From Desulfobulbus sp. (GTDB lineage Bacteria > Desulfobacterota > Desulfobulbia > Desulfobulbales > Desulfobulbaceae), in contig JAUVLX010000110.1 in the NCBI GenBank assembly GCA_030600525.1, forward strand, positions 1-10,064: a DNA stretch of 10,064 bases. Direction: 5' to 3'. The notes below the pieces were generated by a model. That model saw nothing but the letters and a program-made list of their open reading frames with translations, had not been told where the DNA came from and did not search any database. Positions 1-6,621 of the stretch are shown here, piece by piece. Position 1 is the stretch's first letter. Every line of letters begins with the position of its first letter. The position numbers and the translations under genes were made by a program.

Positions 1-233
1 TCAAGATCGGCTAGACGCTGCTCCAACACGTCTGTGGTAGGATTCATGATTCGGGTATATATATTGCCAAATTCCTTGAGCGCAAAAAGGTCTGCAGCAT
101 GTTGGGTATTCTTGAAGACATAAGAAGATGTCTGGTAAAGAGGGACGGCTCTGCTTCTGGTTGTCTCGTCTATCACCTGCCCTGCATGAAGCTGACGGGT
201 ATTAAATCCGAACTGTCGTGAGGTCTTTGTCAT
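1..233 (-). CDS. metY: O-acetylhomoserine sulfhydrylase (Cys/Met metabolism PLP enzyme), 5' part only
   Basis: This gene enters from the left edge and reads leftward; only the first 77 codons are present. The family uses pyridoxal phosphate to make homocysteine (or methionine) from O-acetylhomoserine and sulfide (or methanethiol) in the cytoplasm. The visible N-terminus contains FNTRQLHAGQ, then VPLYQTSSYVF, then YTRIMNPTTDVLEQRLADL, which is the typical opening of O-acetylhomoserine aminocarboxypropyltransferases; the YTRIMNPT stretch belongs to the conserved PLP/substrate region. The ATG (complement of 231-233) is preceded by GGAG about seven bases upstream, which fixes the start. The PLP lysine lies outside the window, so integrity cannot be judged. 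A cystathionine gamma-synthase or other family member is possible, but the NTRQLHAGQ start favours MetY. Confidence 0.88.
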   Translation of the reverse strand, partial: MTKTSRQFGFNTRQLHAGQVIDETTRSRAVPLYQTSSYVFKNTQHAADLFALKEFGNIYTRIMNPTTDVLEQRLADL

Positions 234-282
234 AAAATTCTCCGATGTGAAAAAAGCAAAAAATTGCTGTAATCTGCAAAAA

Positions 283-310
283 ACAATACGCTTCTATCAA
301 CGCCTGTCAA
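283..310 (-). promoter_or_regulatory. sigma70-type promoter of the metY-like gene
   Basis: On the minus strand a perfect -35 TTGACA (complement of 305-310) is followed after 16 bases by TATTGT (complement of 283-288), a 4/6 match to the -10 consensus. Transcription would begin near 276, leaving a 5' leader of about 43 bases before the ATG. That leader is too short for a SAM riboswitch, and I see no SAM-box elements in it. Confidence 0.6.
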
Positions 311-418
311 GTACGGCGGCGAGTCCCTTCACTCCACACTCTCTCCATGACCGGCACTAACATGACATGCCCACAAAATGGTACCTGCGTACTCTTCCCG
401 CAAGCTATTGTTATCCAT

Positions 419-473
419 TCCCTTTTCCCATGGCACAAAATCCGTTTTAGCTTAACAACATGGGATCAAGGGA
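419..473. repeat. inverted repeat upstream of the transporter operon
   Basis: TCCCTTTTCCCATG (419-432) and CATGGGATCAAGGGA (459-473) are complementary except for a one-base bulge and one mismatch, with a 26-base loop. The structure lies upstream of the likely promoter of the BMP gene and could be an operator for a dimeric regulator, or a hairpin in some longer transcript. A T-run follows at about 486-492, but it is some 12 bases past the stem, so a classical terminator is not convincing. Confidence 0.4.
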
Positions 474-520
474 CAGTATTGAATCTTTTTTTCATTAAGC
501 GCCCCTAAAAATGAAAAACT

Positions 521-529
521 TGCTACAAT
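521..529 (+). promoter_or_regulatory. candidate extended -10 promoter of the transporter operon
   Basis: TGCTACAAT matches the extended -10 form TGnTATAAT at all but one base. No good -35 is seen at the usual distance, which is tolerated by extended -10 promoters. It would start transcription near 536 and give a 5' leader of about 32 bases before the ATG at 568. It lies downstream of the earlier in-frame ATG at 511, which supports 568 as the real start. Confidence 0.35.
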
Positions 530-567
530 CCCGGCTTAAATCTAAAAAACAACCGAGGAGTCCCATC

Positions 568-1566
568 ATGAAGCCCCCACCCATTCTCAGGTCCATCCTT
601 ATCACCCTCTTTTGCATGCTTATCATGGTGCCATCGCTGGCCATGGGCAAAAAAATAAAGGTTGCCGGCATCTACACCCAACCTATCCAGCAAAAATGGG
701 ACGCCTGCCTCCATAAGGCACTGGTCAAAATTGCCGAGGGCGGTACTATTGAATATGTTTATTCTGAAAAAGTATCCAACACCGACTACATAAGGGTTCT
801 ACGCGAATATTCAGAATCTGGAGTGGACCTCATCGTCGGCGAGGCATTCGGCATTTCCAGAGATGTACGAAAAGTTGCTGACGACTATCCCAAGATTGCC
901 TACCTCATGGGCGACTCCTTTGGTCCTTACGGCAGCAACATGGCTGTTTTTGACAACTATATCCATGAGCCTTGCTACCTGATGGGCATGATTGCCGGCA
1001 AGATGACCAAAACAAATAAAATAGGTATGGTGGGCGGCTACCCCATAGGTGAAGTTAACCGATTGTTCAATGCTTTTATGGAAGGTGCCAAGGCTGTAAA
1101 TCCGGCAGCACAATTCAAAGTTTCCTTTATCGGCGCCTGGTACGATCCACCCAAGGCCAAAGAATTTGCTTATGCCCAGATCGAGTCCGGAGTTGATATC
1201 CTTTATGCAGAACGTGCAGGTGTGGTCGATGCAGCACGCGAAAAAAACATCATCGCCTTTGGTAATGTCAATGATATGAACAAAGAAGAAAACGGGACCG
1301 ACGTTGTAGTTACCTCTGCTCTTTGGAATATGGAACCAGCAATCACCCATGCCATTGAGATGGTCAAAGCAGGCACTTTTTCTGCCGAAGATTACCGGGA
1401 ATGGACCATGATGGCTAAAGGCGGTTCCTCCCTTGCCCCTTTCTATGAATTTGAATCCAAAATTGATGCAACAGTACTTAAAAAAGTAGAGCAAAATGCA
1501 GCTGCCATTAAAGCCGGCGAGCTCACAATGGCCATCAATGATAAAGAACCGAAGTCAACCTTCTGA
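568..1566 (+). CDS. BMP/PnrA-family ABC transporter substrate-binding protein
   Basis: This is a periplasmic binding protein of 332 residues that captures substrate for the ABC importer encoded directly downstream. The family (Bmp, TmpC/PnrA, Med) typically binds nucleosides. Residues 1-25 form a signal peptide: a basic start, a hydrophobic core at about 9-23 and a probable cleavage after SLA (23-25). No lipobox is present. The mature protein shows BMP landmarks: DDYPKIAYLMGDS (105-117), KIGMVGGYPIGEVNR (151-165), WYDPPKAKEFAYAQIESGVD (181-200) and VVDAAREKNIIAFG (209-222). I chose ATG 568 because GAGGAG (555-560) lies seven bases upstream and the signal peptide follows at once. The in-frame ATG at 511 would add 19 charged residues and lacks a ribosome site. 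The adjacent cytosine deaminase suggests cytosine or a related pyrimidine as ligand; that is inference. Confidence 0.9.
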   Translation: MKPPPILRSILITLFCMLIMVPSLAMGKKIKVAGIYTQPIQQKWDACLHKALVKIAEGGTIEYVYSEKVSNTDYIRVLREYSESGVDLIVGEAFGISRDVRKVADDYPKIAYLMGDSFGPYGSNMAVFDNYIHEPCYLMGMIAGKMTKTNKIGMVGGYPIGEVNRLFNAFMEGAKAVNPAAQFKVSFIGAWYDPPKAKEFAYAQIESGVDILYAERAGVVDAAREKNIIAFGNVNDMNKEENGTDVVVTSALWNMEPAITHAIEMVKAGTFSAEDYREWTMMAKGGSSLAPFYEFESKIDATVLKKVEQNAAAIKAGELTMAINDKEPKSTF

Positions 1567-1576
1567 TTTTACAGCT

Positions 1577-1610
1577 TCAGGCCATGGTCGTTGCTTGATC
1601 CATGGCCTGA
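1577..1610 (+). repeat. perfect 11-bp hairpin between binding-protein and ATPase genes
   Basis: TCAGGCCATGG (1577-1587) and CCATGGCCTGA (1600-1610) are exact reverse complements around a 12-base loop. No U-run follows, so it is not a normal intrinsic terminator. In ABC operons such a structure after the binding-protein gene often protects the upstream mRNA end and keeps binding protein in excess over membrane components. The rightward gene starts only 16 bases past the stem, so it could also affect ATPase translation. Confidence 0.6.
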
Positions 1611-1626
1611 GCGCCATATACTTCCA

Positions 1627-3180
1627 ATGAGTTCAGTAGAAATCCCAGCCCTGCAGCTTCGCAACATTACCAAAACCTTTGGTTCTCTTGTTGCCAATGA
1701 TAATATATCTCTTTCCCTCAGCCAAGGAGAGATGCTCGCTTTGCTTGGTGAAAATGGCGCTGGCAAGACGACTTTAATGAATATCCTTTTTGGTCATTAT
1801 GTAGCCACACAAGGGGAAATTGAAATATACGGCAAACCACTTGTCAAAGGATCCCCAAAAGCAGCGCTGGCAACGGGGATAGGCATGGTGCATCAGCATT
1901 TCACCCTTGCAGACAACATGACGGTTTTGGAAAATATCATACTTGGCACAGAACCCATTTTCAGTTTTCGTCATCATCTCAGTGCGGCCAGAGTAAAGCT
2001 GCTCAAGCTCTCCATGAAATTTGCACTCCACGTGGACTGGAATACCCTTGTTAAAGACCTCTCCATCGGTCAGCGGCAAAGGGTGGAGATTCTCAAAGTG
2101 CTCTATCGTGATGTGAAGATCTTGATCCTTGACGAACCGACAGCGGTGCTTACCCCCCAGGAAAGCGCTAAACTTTTTACCACCCTCCGCTTACTCACCG
2201 GCAAAGGGCTATCTGTCATCTTTATAACCCACAAGCTCAAAGAGGCTCTATCCGGCAGCGATCGGTGTGTGGTGCTACGCCATGGTCGTATGGTCTACGA
2301 GACTGCAACCAAAGGCATAAAGGCGAGCACTCTTGCCCAGGCAATGGTTGGTGGTACCTTACCGCTAATTAAGACAAAACATCCTGTAACTTTTTCGCAA
2401 AAACTGCTTTCATGCAGCAATATATCGATTCGGGGCCACCAGCACCAGCCACTCCTGGATGAGATGAACCTGCATCTCTTAAAAGGGGAAATTCTCGGCA
2501 TCGCCGGAGTTTCAGGAAACGGACAGATGCAACTGGCTAATATGCTCAGCGGTATGCAGACTCCTGACAGTGGCGAGATAGAACTCAACGGGGAGCTGAT
2601 CACCCACCATACCCCCCGGGAAATGATGTCAGCCGGAATCGGTCGCGTTCCGGAAGACCGTACCGCAACCGGCATCATCGGCGACATGTCTGTACGCGAG
2701 AATCTTGCCTTGGAAAGTTACCAGGAACCGAGTTTATCACGCTTTGGCTTGCTCAAATCCCGAAGCATGGAAGCATACGCCGCTGATCTGATAAAAGAGT
2801 TTGATATCCGCTGCCCCTCAACCGAAACACAGGTCCGGAACCTTTCTGGCGGAAACATTCAAAAGCTCATTCTCGCCAGAGTTCTTTCCCGAAAACCCAT
2901 TGTCCTCCTTGCCAGCCAGCCAACCTGGGGCCTCGATGTCGGAGCAACAGCCTTTGTCCACAAACAGCTTATTCAGGCAAAGCGTGAAGGCGCTGGCATC
3001 CTGCTCATCTCTGAGGATCTTGATGAACTGCTGCAGCTGTCCGACCGCATCCAGGTCCTTTATAAAGGGAAAATTTCAGTGCCTGTGTCGCCGGACCAGG
3101 TGGATGCAGCCACTCTCGGCCTTGCCATGAGTGGCCACCTGGAAGAATTCTCCCAAAAAATAGGCCAATCAGCGCCATAA
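1627..3180 (+). CDS. ABC transporter ATPase with two nucleotide-binding domains (BMP/nucleoside type)
   Basis: This is the energy-coupling subunit of the importer, 517 residues from ATG 1627, with two fused NBDs at the cytoplasmic face. NBD1 is complete: Walker A GENGAGKTT (41-49), Q-loop VHQ (88-90), signature LSIGQ (145-149), Walker B ILILDEP (165-171) and the H-loop His202. NBD2 has a degenerate Walker A, GVSGNGQ (294-300), with no catalytic lysine. It keeps the signature LSGGN (406-410), and LASQPTWGLD (428-437) replaces the Walker B Asp-Glu. This asymmetry is usual for the family, so one ATP site is expected to do the hydrolysis. A TTG at 1591 would extend the frame by 12 residues, but it lies in the hairpin loop; ATG 1627 gives the usual N-terminus. 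Neither start has a strong Shine-Dalgarno site. The gene follows the binding protein by 60 bases and precedes the first permease by 7. Confidence 0.9.
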   Translation: MSSVEIPALQLRNITKTFGSLVANDNISLSLSQGEMLALLGENGAGKTTLMNILFGHYVATQGEIEIYGKPLVKGSPKAALATGIGMVHQHFTLADNMTVLENIILGTEPIFSFRHHLSAARVKLLKLSMKFALHVDWNTLVKDLSIGQRQRVEILKVLYRDVKILILDEPTAVLTPQESAKLFTTLRLLTGKGLSVIFITHKLKEALSGSDRCVVLRHGRMVYETATKGIKASTLAQAMVGGTLPLIKTKHPVTFSQKLLSCSNISIRGHQHQPLLDEMNLHLLKGEILGIAGVSGNGQMQLANMLSGMQTPDSGEIELNGELITHHTPREMMSAGIGRVPEDRTATGIIGDMSVRENLALESYQEPSLSRFGLLKSRSMEAYAADLIKEFDIRCPSTETQVRNLSGGNIQKLILARVLSRKPIVLLASQPTWGLDVGATAFVHKQLIQAKREGAGILLISEDLDELLQLSDRIQVLYKGKISVPVSPDQVDAATLGLAMSGHLEEFSQKIGQSAP

Positions 3181-3187
3181 AACAAAT

Positions 3188-4237
3188 ATGCGACTTGAAC
3201 CACGCGAAAACATCTCCCTCTCCCTGCGCGTTGCAGCCCCACTGCTTGCAATACTGGTAGCCCTAGGATGCTGCAGTGCACTCATCCTGTGGACAGGCCA
3301 CTCACCGCTGACTGCTTTTTTCTTCCTTCTCAAAGGCAGCCTCGGGTCAAAATTTGCGATAACCGAAACACTCACCCGCGCGACCCCACTCATTTTCACT
3401 GGGCTTGCCGTCGCGGTCGCCTTCCGGGCACAGCTCTGGAACATAGGGGCCGAAGGACAGCTCTATGCCGGAGCCTGTATGGCAACCTTGCTCGGTACAG
3501 GTCTGCTTCCCCTACCCGGGTGGCTCATTATCCCCATCCTCTTTTTTGCCGGAGCATGCGCCGGTGGCCTTTTACTCCTTGGCCCGACTCTGCTCAAGAC
3601 CTGGTTTTCAGTGGATGAAGTGGTAACAACCCTGTTGCTTAATTTCATAACCCTGCTTTTTGTTAACTGGCTGGTCTTTGGTCCCTGGAAAGATCCCATG
3701 GCCATGGGGTGGCCGCAGGCTGCTCCGGTAATCGACAGTGCGACGCTGCCAGTTCTCTTTACCAAAACCCGACTCCACCTGGGCTTTATCATTGCCCTTG
3801 TAAGCGCAATTATCACTTGGGTAGTACTTCGTTTTTCTCGTCTTGGCTTTGAAATCAGGGCTGTGGGCCATAACAAGTACGCAAGCCGTTTTGCAGGCAT
3901 TCCGGTCCGGCGAACCATCCTCTTTACCGCCCTTTTTTCGGGTGGTCTGGCAGGATTTGCTGGGATTTCAGAGTTATGCGGCCTTAAAGGCTACCTGACC
4001 CTTGACCTCTCCCCCGGATTTGGCTACTCAGGGATTGTGGTTGCCATGCTTGCCGCGTTGCATCCCTTGGGGGTTATCCTGTCTGCACTGTTTATCGCAA
4101 CCATATCCATCGGAGCCGACTCAATGAGTCGCAGTCTTAATATCTCCAACTATATTGCAGATGTGGCCACGGCAGTTTCTCTGTTAACCGTGCTGGCAGC
4201 AATGCTGCTGTCCCGTTTCCGATTACGTTGGAGGTAA
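3188..4237 (+). CDS. ABC transporter permease, BMP/nucleoside type (first subunit)
   Basis: This is an inner-membrane channel subunit, 349 residues, in the BPD_transp_2 permease superfamily. Hydrophobic segments run from residue 14 to the C-terminus, consistent with eight to ten helices. Landmarks include the conserved LWNIGAEGQL (83-92), SVDEVVTTLLLNFI (141-154) and the cytoplasmic ATPase-contact loop FEIRAVGHNKYASRFAGI (221-238). Length and motif order match the larger of the two permeases in PnrA/Nup-type importers. The start ATG at 3188 is 7 bases after the ATPase stop and lacks an obvious Shine-Dalgarno site, so it is probably translated by coupling. The stop codon (4235-4237) sits between the ribosome site and ATG of the second permease. 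The partner is the next gene, with which it should form a heterodimer. Confidence 0.9.
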   Translation: MRLEPRENISLSLRVAAPLLAILVALGCCSALILWTGHSPLTAFFFLLKGSLGSKFAITETLTRATPLIFTGLAVAVAFRAQLWNIGAEGQLYAGACMATLLGTGLLPLPGWLIIPILFFAGACAGGLLLLGPTLLKTWFSVDEVVTTLLLNFITLLFVNWLVFGPWKDPMAMGWPQAAPVIDSATLPVLFTKTRLHLGFIIALVSAIITWVVLRFSRLGFEIRAVGHNKYASRFAGIPVRRTILFTALFSGGLAGFAGISELCGLKGYLTLDLSPGFGYSGIVVAMLAALHPLGVILSALFIATISIGADSMSRSLNISNYIADVATAVSLLTVLAAMLLSRFRLRWR

Positions 4238-4242
4238 AGATG
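4230..4242 (+). promoter_or_regulatory. ribosome binding site deciding the start of the second permease
   Basis: GGAGG (4230-4234) lies five bases before ATG 4240 and is part of the last codons of the first permease, whose TAA is 4235-4237. This favours ATG 4240 over the in-frame TTG at 4228, which would lie inside the ribosome site. Confidence 0.75.
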
Positions 4243-5181
4243 GATATCCTGCATTTTTTAGTGGAAACTGGATTTTGGATTGCAACCATCAGGATGGCAA
4301 CCCCTCTTATTTTCGGCACCCTTGGAGAGCTGATCTGCGAGCGTGCCGGTGTGCTCAATCTCGGCATTGAAGGTATCATGGCTGCTGGCTGCATGGCTGG
4401 CTGGACATGGGTTTATTTTGGAGGAGATTTATGGAGCGGCGTTTTGTTTGCAGCCTTTATCGGTGGCCTTTTTGGCTTACTCCATGCGCTCTTCACTGTC
4501 CATCTCGGTCTTTCTCAACACGTCACTGGGTTGGGAATCACCATGCTGGCGGCAGCCCTGTCTTCTTTTGTTTTCAAGATGCTCTTACCAAAGGCGACCA
4601 CCCCACCCAAGATCATCCCTTTTGCAAACCTTGACCTCCCGCTGCTGACGGATATTCCTTTTGTTGGCCCAATCATTGCCCACCAGTCACCACTCACCCT
4701 GCTGGCCTTTTTCATGGTTCTCGTTGTCTCCTACCTGCTCTACAAGACACCATTTGGCCTCTCGTTGCGGATGTGCGGTGAAAATCCCCTTGCAGTGGAG
4801 GCACAAGGATTATCCGTATTCACCATCAGAACAGTCGCAGTAGTTGCTGGAAGCAGCTTAATGGCTGTTGGCGGGGCCTTCCTCACCTTATCCGCCTTTG
4901 ACGCATTTTATATCGGCATGGTGAATGGCCGAGGCTGGATCTGCATTGCTCTGGTGGTTTTTTCTTCCTGGAAACCCTGGAAGGCACTCTTGGGCACCTT
5001 ACTTTTTGCAGCTTTTGACGCCATGCAGATGCGAGTTCAGCAGCAATCAACCATGGTCATCCCCTATCAGTTTTATCTGATGCTGCCCTATATCTTCTCT
5101 ATACTTGCCATGGTAATCATGTCGAGGCGAGCTGCCTATCCCAAAGCCCTGCTTGTTCCATTTCGAAAAGGCGAACGTTAA
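4240..5181 (+). CDS. ABC transporter permease, BMP/nucleoside type (second subunit)
   Basis: This is the second membrane channel subunit, 313 residues, of the same superfamily but the shorter paralogue. The diagnostic TPLIFGTLGE (21-30) followed by ERAGVLNLGIEGIM (33-46) is the hallmark of this permease type. A cytoplasmic loop with GLSLRMCGENPLAVEAQG (163-180) contacts the ATPase, and NGRGWICIALVVF (219-231) marks a late helix. Most of the remainder is hydrophobic. Translation should be coupled to the upstream permease, because only two bases separate the stop from this ATG. The cytosine deaminase gene begins 12 bases after its stop, which places the enzyme in the same transcript as the importer. 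Confidence 0.9.
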   Translation: MDILHFLVETGFWIATIRMATPLIFGTLGELICERAGVLNLGIEGIMAAGCMAGWTWVYFGGDLWSGVLFAAFIGGLFGLLHALFTVHLGLSQHVTGLGITMLAAALSSFVFKMLLPKATTPPKIIPFANLDLPLLTDIPFVGPIIAHQSPLTLLAFFMVLVVSYLLYKTPFGLSLRMCGENPLAVEAQGLSVFTIRTVAVVAGSSLMAVGGAFLTLSAFDAFYIGMVNGRGWICIALVVFSSWKPWKALLGTLLFAAFDAMQMRVQQQSTMVIPYQFYLMLPYIFSILAMVIMSRRAAYPKALLVPFRKGER

Positions 5182-5193
5182 AGGTACACATAC

Positions 5194-6474
5194 ATGATCG
5201 ATCTGCTTATCACCAATGCGGTTGTTACAAACTTCTCTGAACCAGTTGATATTGCCGTCAACGAGGGCCTCATTCTCGACATCAGCCCTTCACTTTCCCT
5301 TGAGGCTGCTCAGTGCATAGACGCAGCTGGCCAACTGGTGAGTCCACCGTTTGTTGACAGCCACTTCCACATGGATGCCACCCTGTCCATGGGGCTCCCC
5401 AGAATGAATCAAAGTGGAACCCTGCTAGAAGGTATACAGGTGTGGGGGGAACTTAAACCATCTCTGACCCCTGAAGCAGTGAAAGCGAGGGCCAGACAAC
5501 TACTTTCCTGGTCCATAGCCCAGGGAACTCTTGCCATCCGGACCCATGTGGATGTCACCGATCCCACCCTTATGGCAGTACGGGTATTACTGGAACTGCG
5601 TGAAGAGATGAAGCCCTGGGTGGATATCCAGCTGGTTGCCTTTCCACAGGATGGTATACTTCGCACCCCGCAAGGCAAGACCTTACTCCTTAAGGCTCTG
5701 GAACTCGGAGTTGATGTTGTCGGCGGCATTCCCCACTTTGAGCGCACCATGGAACAGGGCAGAGAATCCGTACGCTGGCTCTGCGAAATCGCTGCTGAAA
5801 AGGGCCTCATGGTAGACATGCACTGCGACGAAAGTGATGATCCTCTCTCCCGCCATGTAGAGAGTCTGGCATTTGAAACCCATCGACTTGGGCTTGCTGG
5901 TCAGGTTACCGGCTCACACCTAACCAGCATGCACTCTATGGATAACTACTATGTCAGCAAACTGCTCCCGCTAATGGCTGAATCTGGAATGCATGTCATC
6001 TGTAATCCGTTGGTCAACATTCACCTCCAAGGCAGACATGACACCTATCCCAAACGCAGAGGACTAACCCGAGTGCCAGAATTGCTTCAAGCCGGGGTGA
6101 ATGTAGCCTTTGGCCATGATGACATTATGGATCCATGGTACCCCATGGGTAGCCATGACATGCTTGATGTCGCCCACATGGGGGCTCACTGTCTGCAAAT
6201 GATGGGCACCTCCCAACTTGCAACCATTTTTGAAATGGTCACAACAAGAGCAGCTGACATTTTGCACCTCAATAACTACGGGATAGCGCCAGGCTGCAAG
6301 GCTGATTTTGTTATCCTCCAGGCACAAAGTACCTTGGATGCCATTCGGCTACGTCCAGCACGTCTTTTTGTCATCCGCAGCGGAAAAATTATTGCCCAAA
6401 CTACCCCAAAAGAAACCACAGTTTTTCAGGAGGGCAGCTTCCAACCCGTTGACTTTCAACTCCATCGTAATTGA
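5194..6474 (+). CDS. codA: cytosine deaminase (CodA-like amidohydrolase)
   Basis: The enzyme hydrolyses cytosine to uracil and ammonia in the cytoplasm, feeding pyrimidine salvage and releasing nitrogen. Its 426 residues align with E. coli CodA (427) by recall along nearly the whole length. Metal ligands are HFH (His57, His59), His210, His242 and Asp309. Catalytic and substrate residues Gln152, Glu213, Asp310 and Trp315 are present in VAFPQDGI, HCDESDD and FGHDDIMDPWYP. Each sits exactly four positions before its E. coli counterpart (61, 63, 156, 214, 217, 246, 313, 314, 319). NPLVNIHLQGR (271-281) and DTYPKRRG (283-290) are also typical. AAAGG about nine bases before ATG 5194 serves as ribosome site. 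It is the last gene of the importer operon. Isoguanine, 5-methylcytosine or creatinine-type substrates occur in relatives, but the Asp-Asp and Trp pattern favours cytosine. Confidence 0.92.
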   Translation: MIDLLITNAVVTNFSEPVDIAVNEGLILDISPSLSLEAAQCIDAAGQLVSPPFVDSHFHMDATLSMGLPRMNQSGTLLEGIQVWGELKPSLTPEAVKARARQLLSWSIAQGTLAIRTHVDVTDPTLMAVRVLLELREEMKPWVDIQLVAFPQDGILRTPQGKTLLLKALELGVDVVGGIPHFERTMEQGRESVRWLCEIAAEKGLMVDMHCDESDDPLSRHVESLAFETHRLGLAGQVTGSHLTSMHSMDNYYVSKLLPLMAESGMHVICNPLVNIHLQGRHDTYPKRRGLTRVPELLQAGVNVAFGHDDIMDPWYPMGSHDMLDVAHMGAHCLQMMGTSQLATIFEMVTTRAADILHLNNYGIAPGCKADFVILQAQSTLDAIRLRPARLFVIRSGKIIAQTTPKETTVFQEGSFQPVDFQLHRN

Positions 6475-6505
6475 CCCTACACCTCTTTACAGACTTGACT
6501 CAAAC

Positions 6506-6518
6506 GCCCTCTTAGGGC
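6506..6518 (+). other. small hairpin after the deaminase gene
   Basis: GCCCT-CTT-AGGGC forms a five-bp stem with a three-base loop, 31 bases past the deaminase stop. No U-run follows, so it is at best a weak or factor-dependent transcript end. The remaining bases up to the kinase gene at 6622 show no promoter that I can defend; TAAAAT at 6564-6569 lacks a -35 partner. Confidence 0.3.
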
Positions 6519-6621
6519 AACATGTCTATGGCTAATATCGGAGTCCATGCTTACCTTCGAGGATAAAATTTGATCATAACGCAAAGATTGGAAGAAAAGA
6601 CAAATTTCCAAGGTCCCCTTC

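Noticed and set aside
234..510. SAM or purine riboswitch in the divergent intergenic region
   Set aside because: The leader of the metY-like gene is only about 43 bases and shows no SAM-box pattern. The leader of the importer is about 32 bases and shows no purine-aptamer conserved bases.
511..567. Upstream in-frame ATG adding 19 residues to the BMP protein
   Set aside because: No ribosome site is seen, the added residues are charged and would sit before the signal peptide, and the candidate -10 lies inside this stretch. ATG 568 has GAGGAG at the right distance.
811..1494. Long minus-strand ORF opposite the BMP gene
   Set aside because: It is a shadow frame: the plus-strand protein shows clear BMP-family motifs throughout, and the minus-strand product has none.
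1591..1626. TTG start giving a 12-residue longer ATPase
   Set aside because: The TTG lies in the loop of the perfect hairpin without a ribosome site, and the ABC domain starts normally from ATG 1627.
6495..6569. Promoter for the kinase from TTGACT at 6495-6500
   Set aside because: No -10 box stands at 16-18 bases; the nearest AT-rich hexamers are far outside the allowed spacing.
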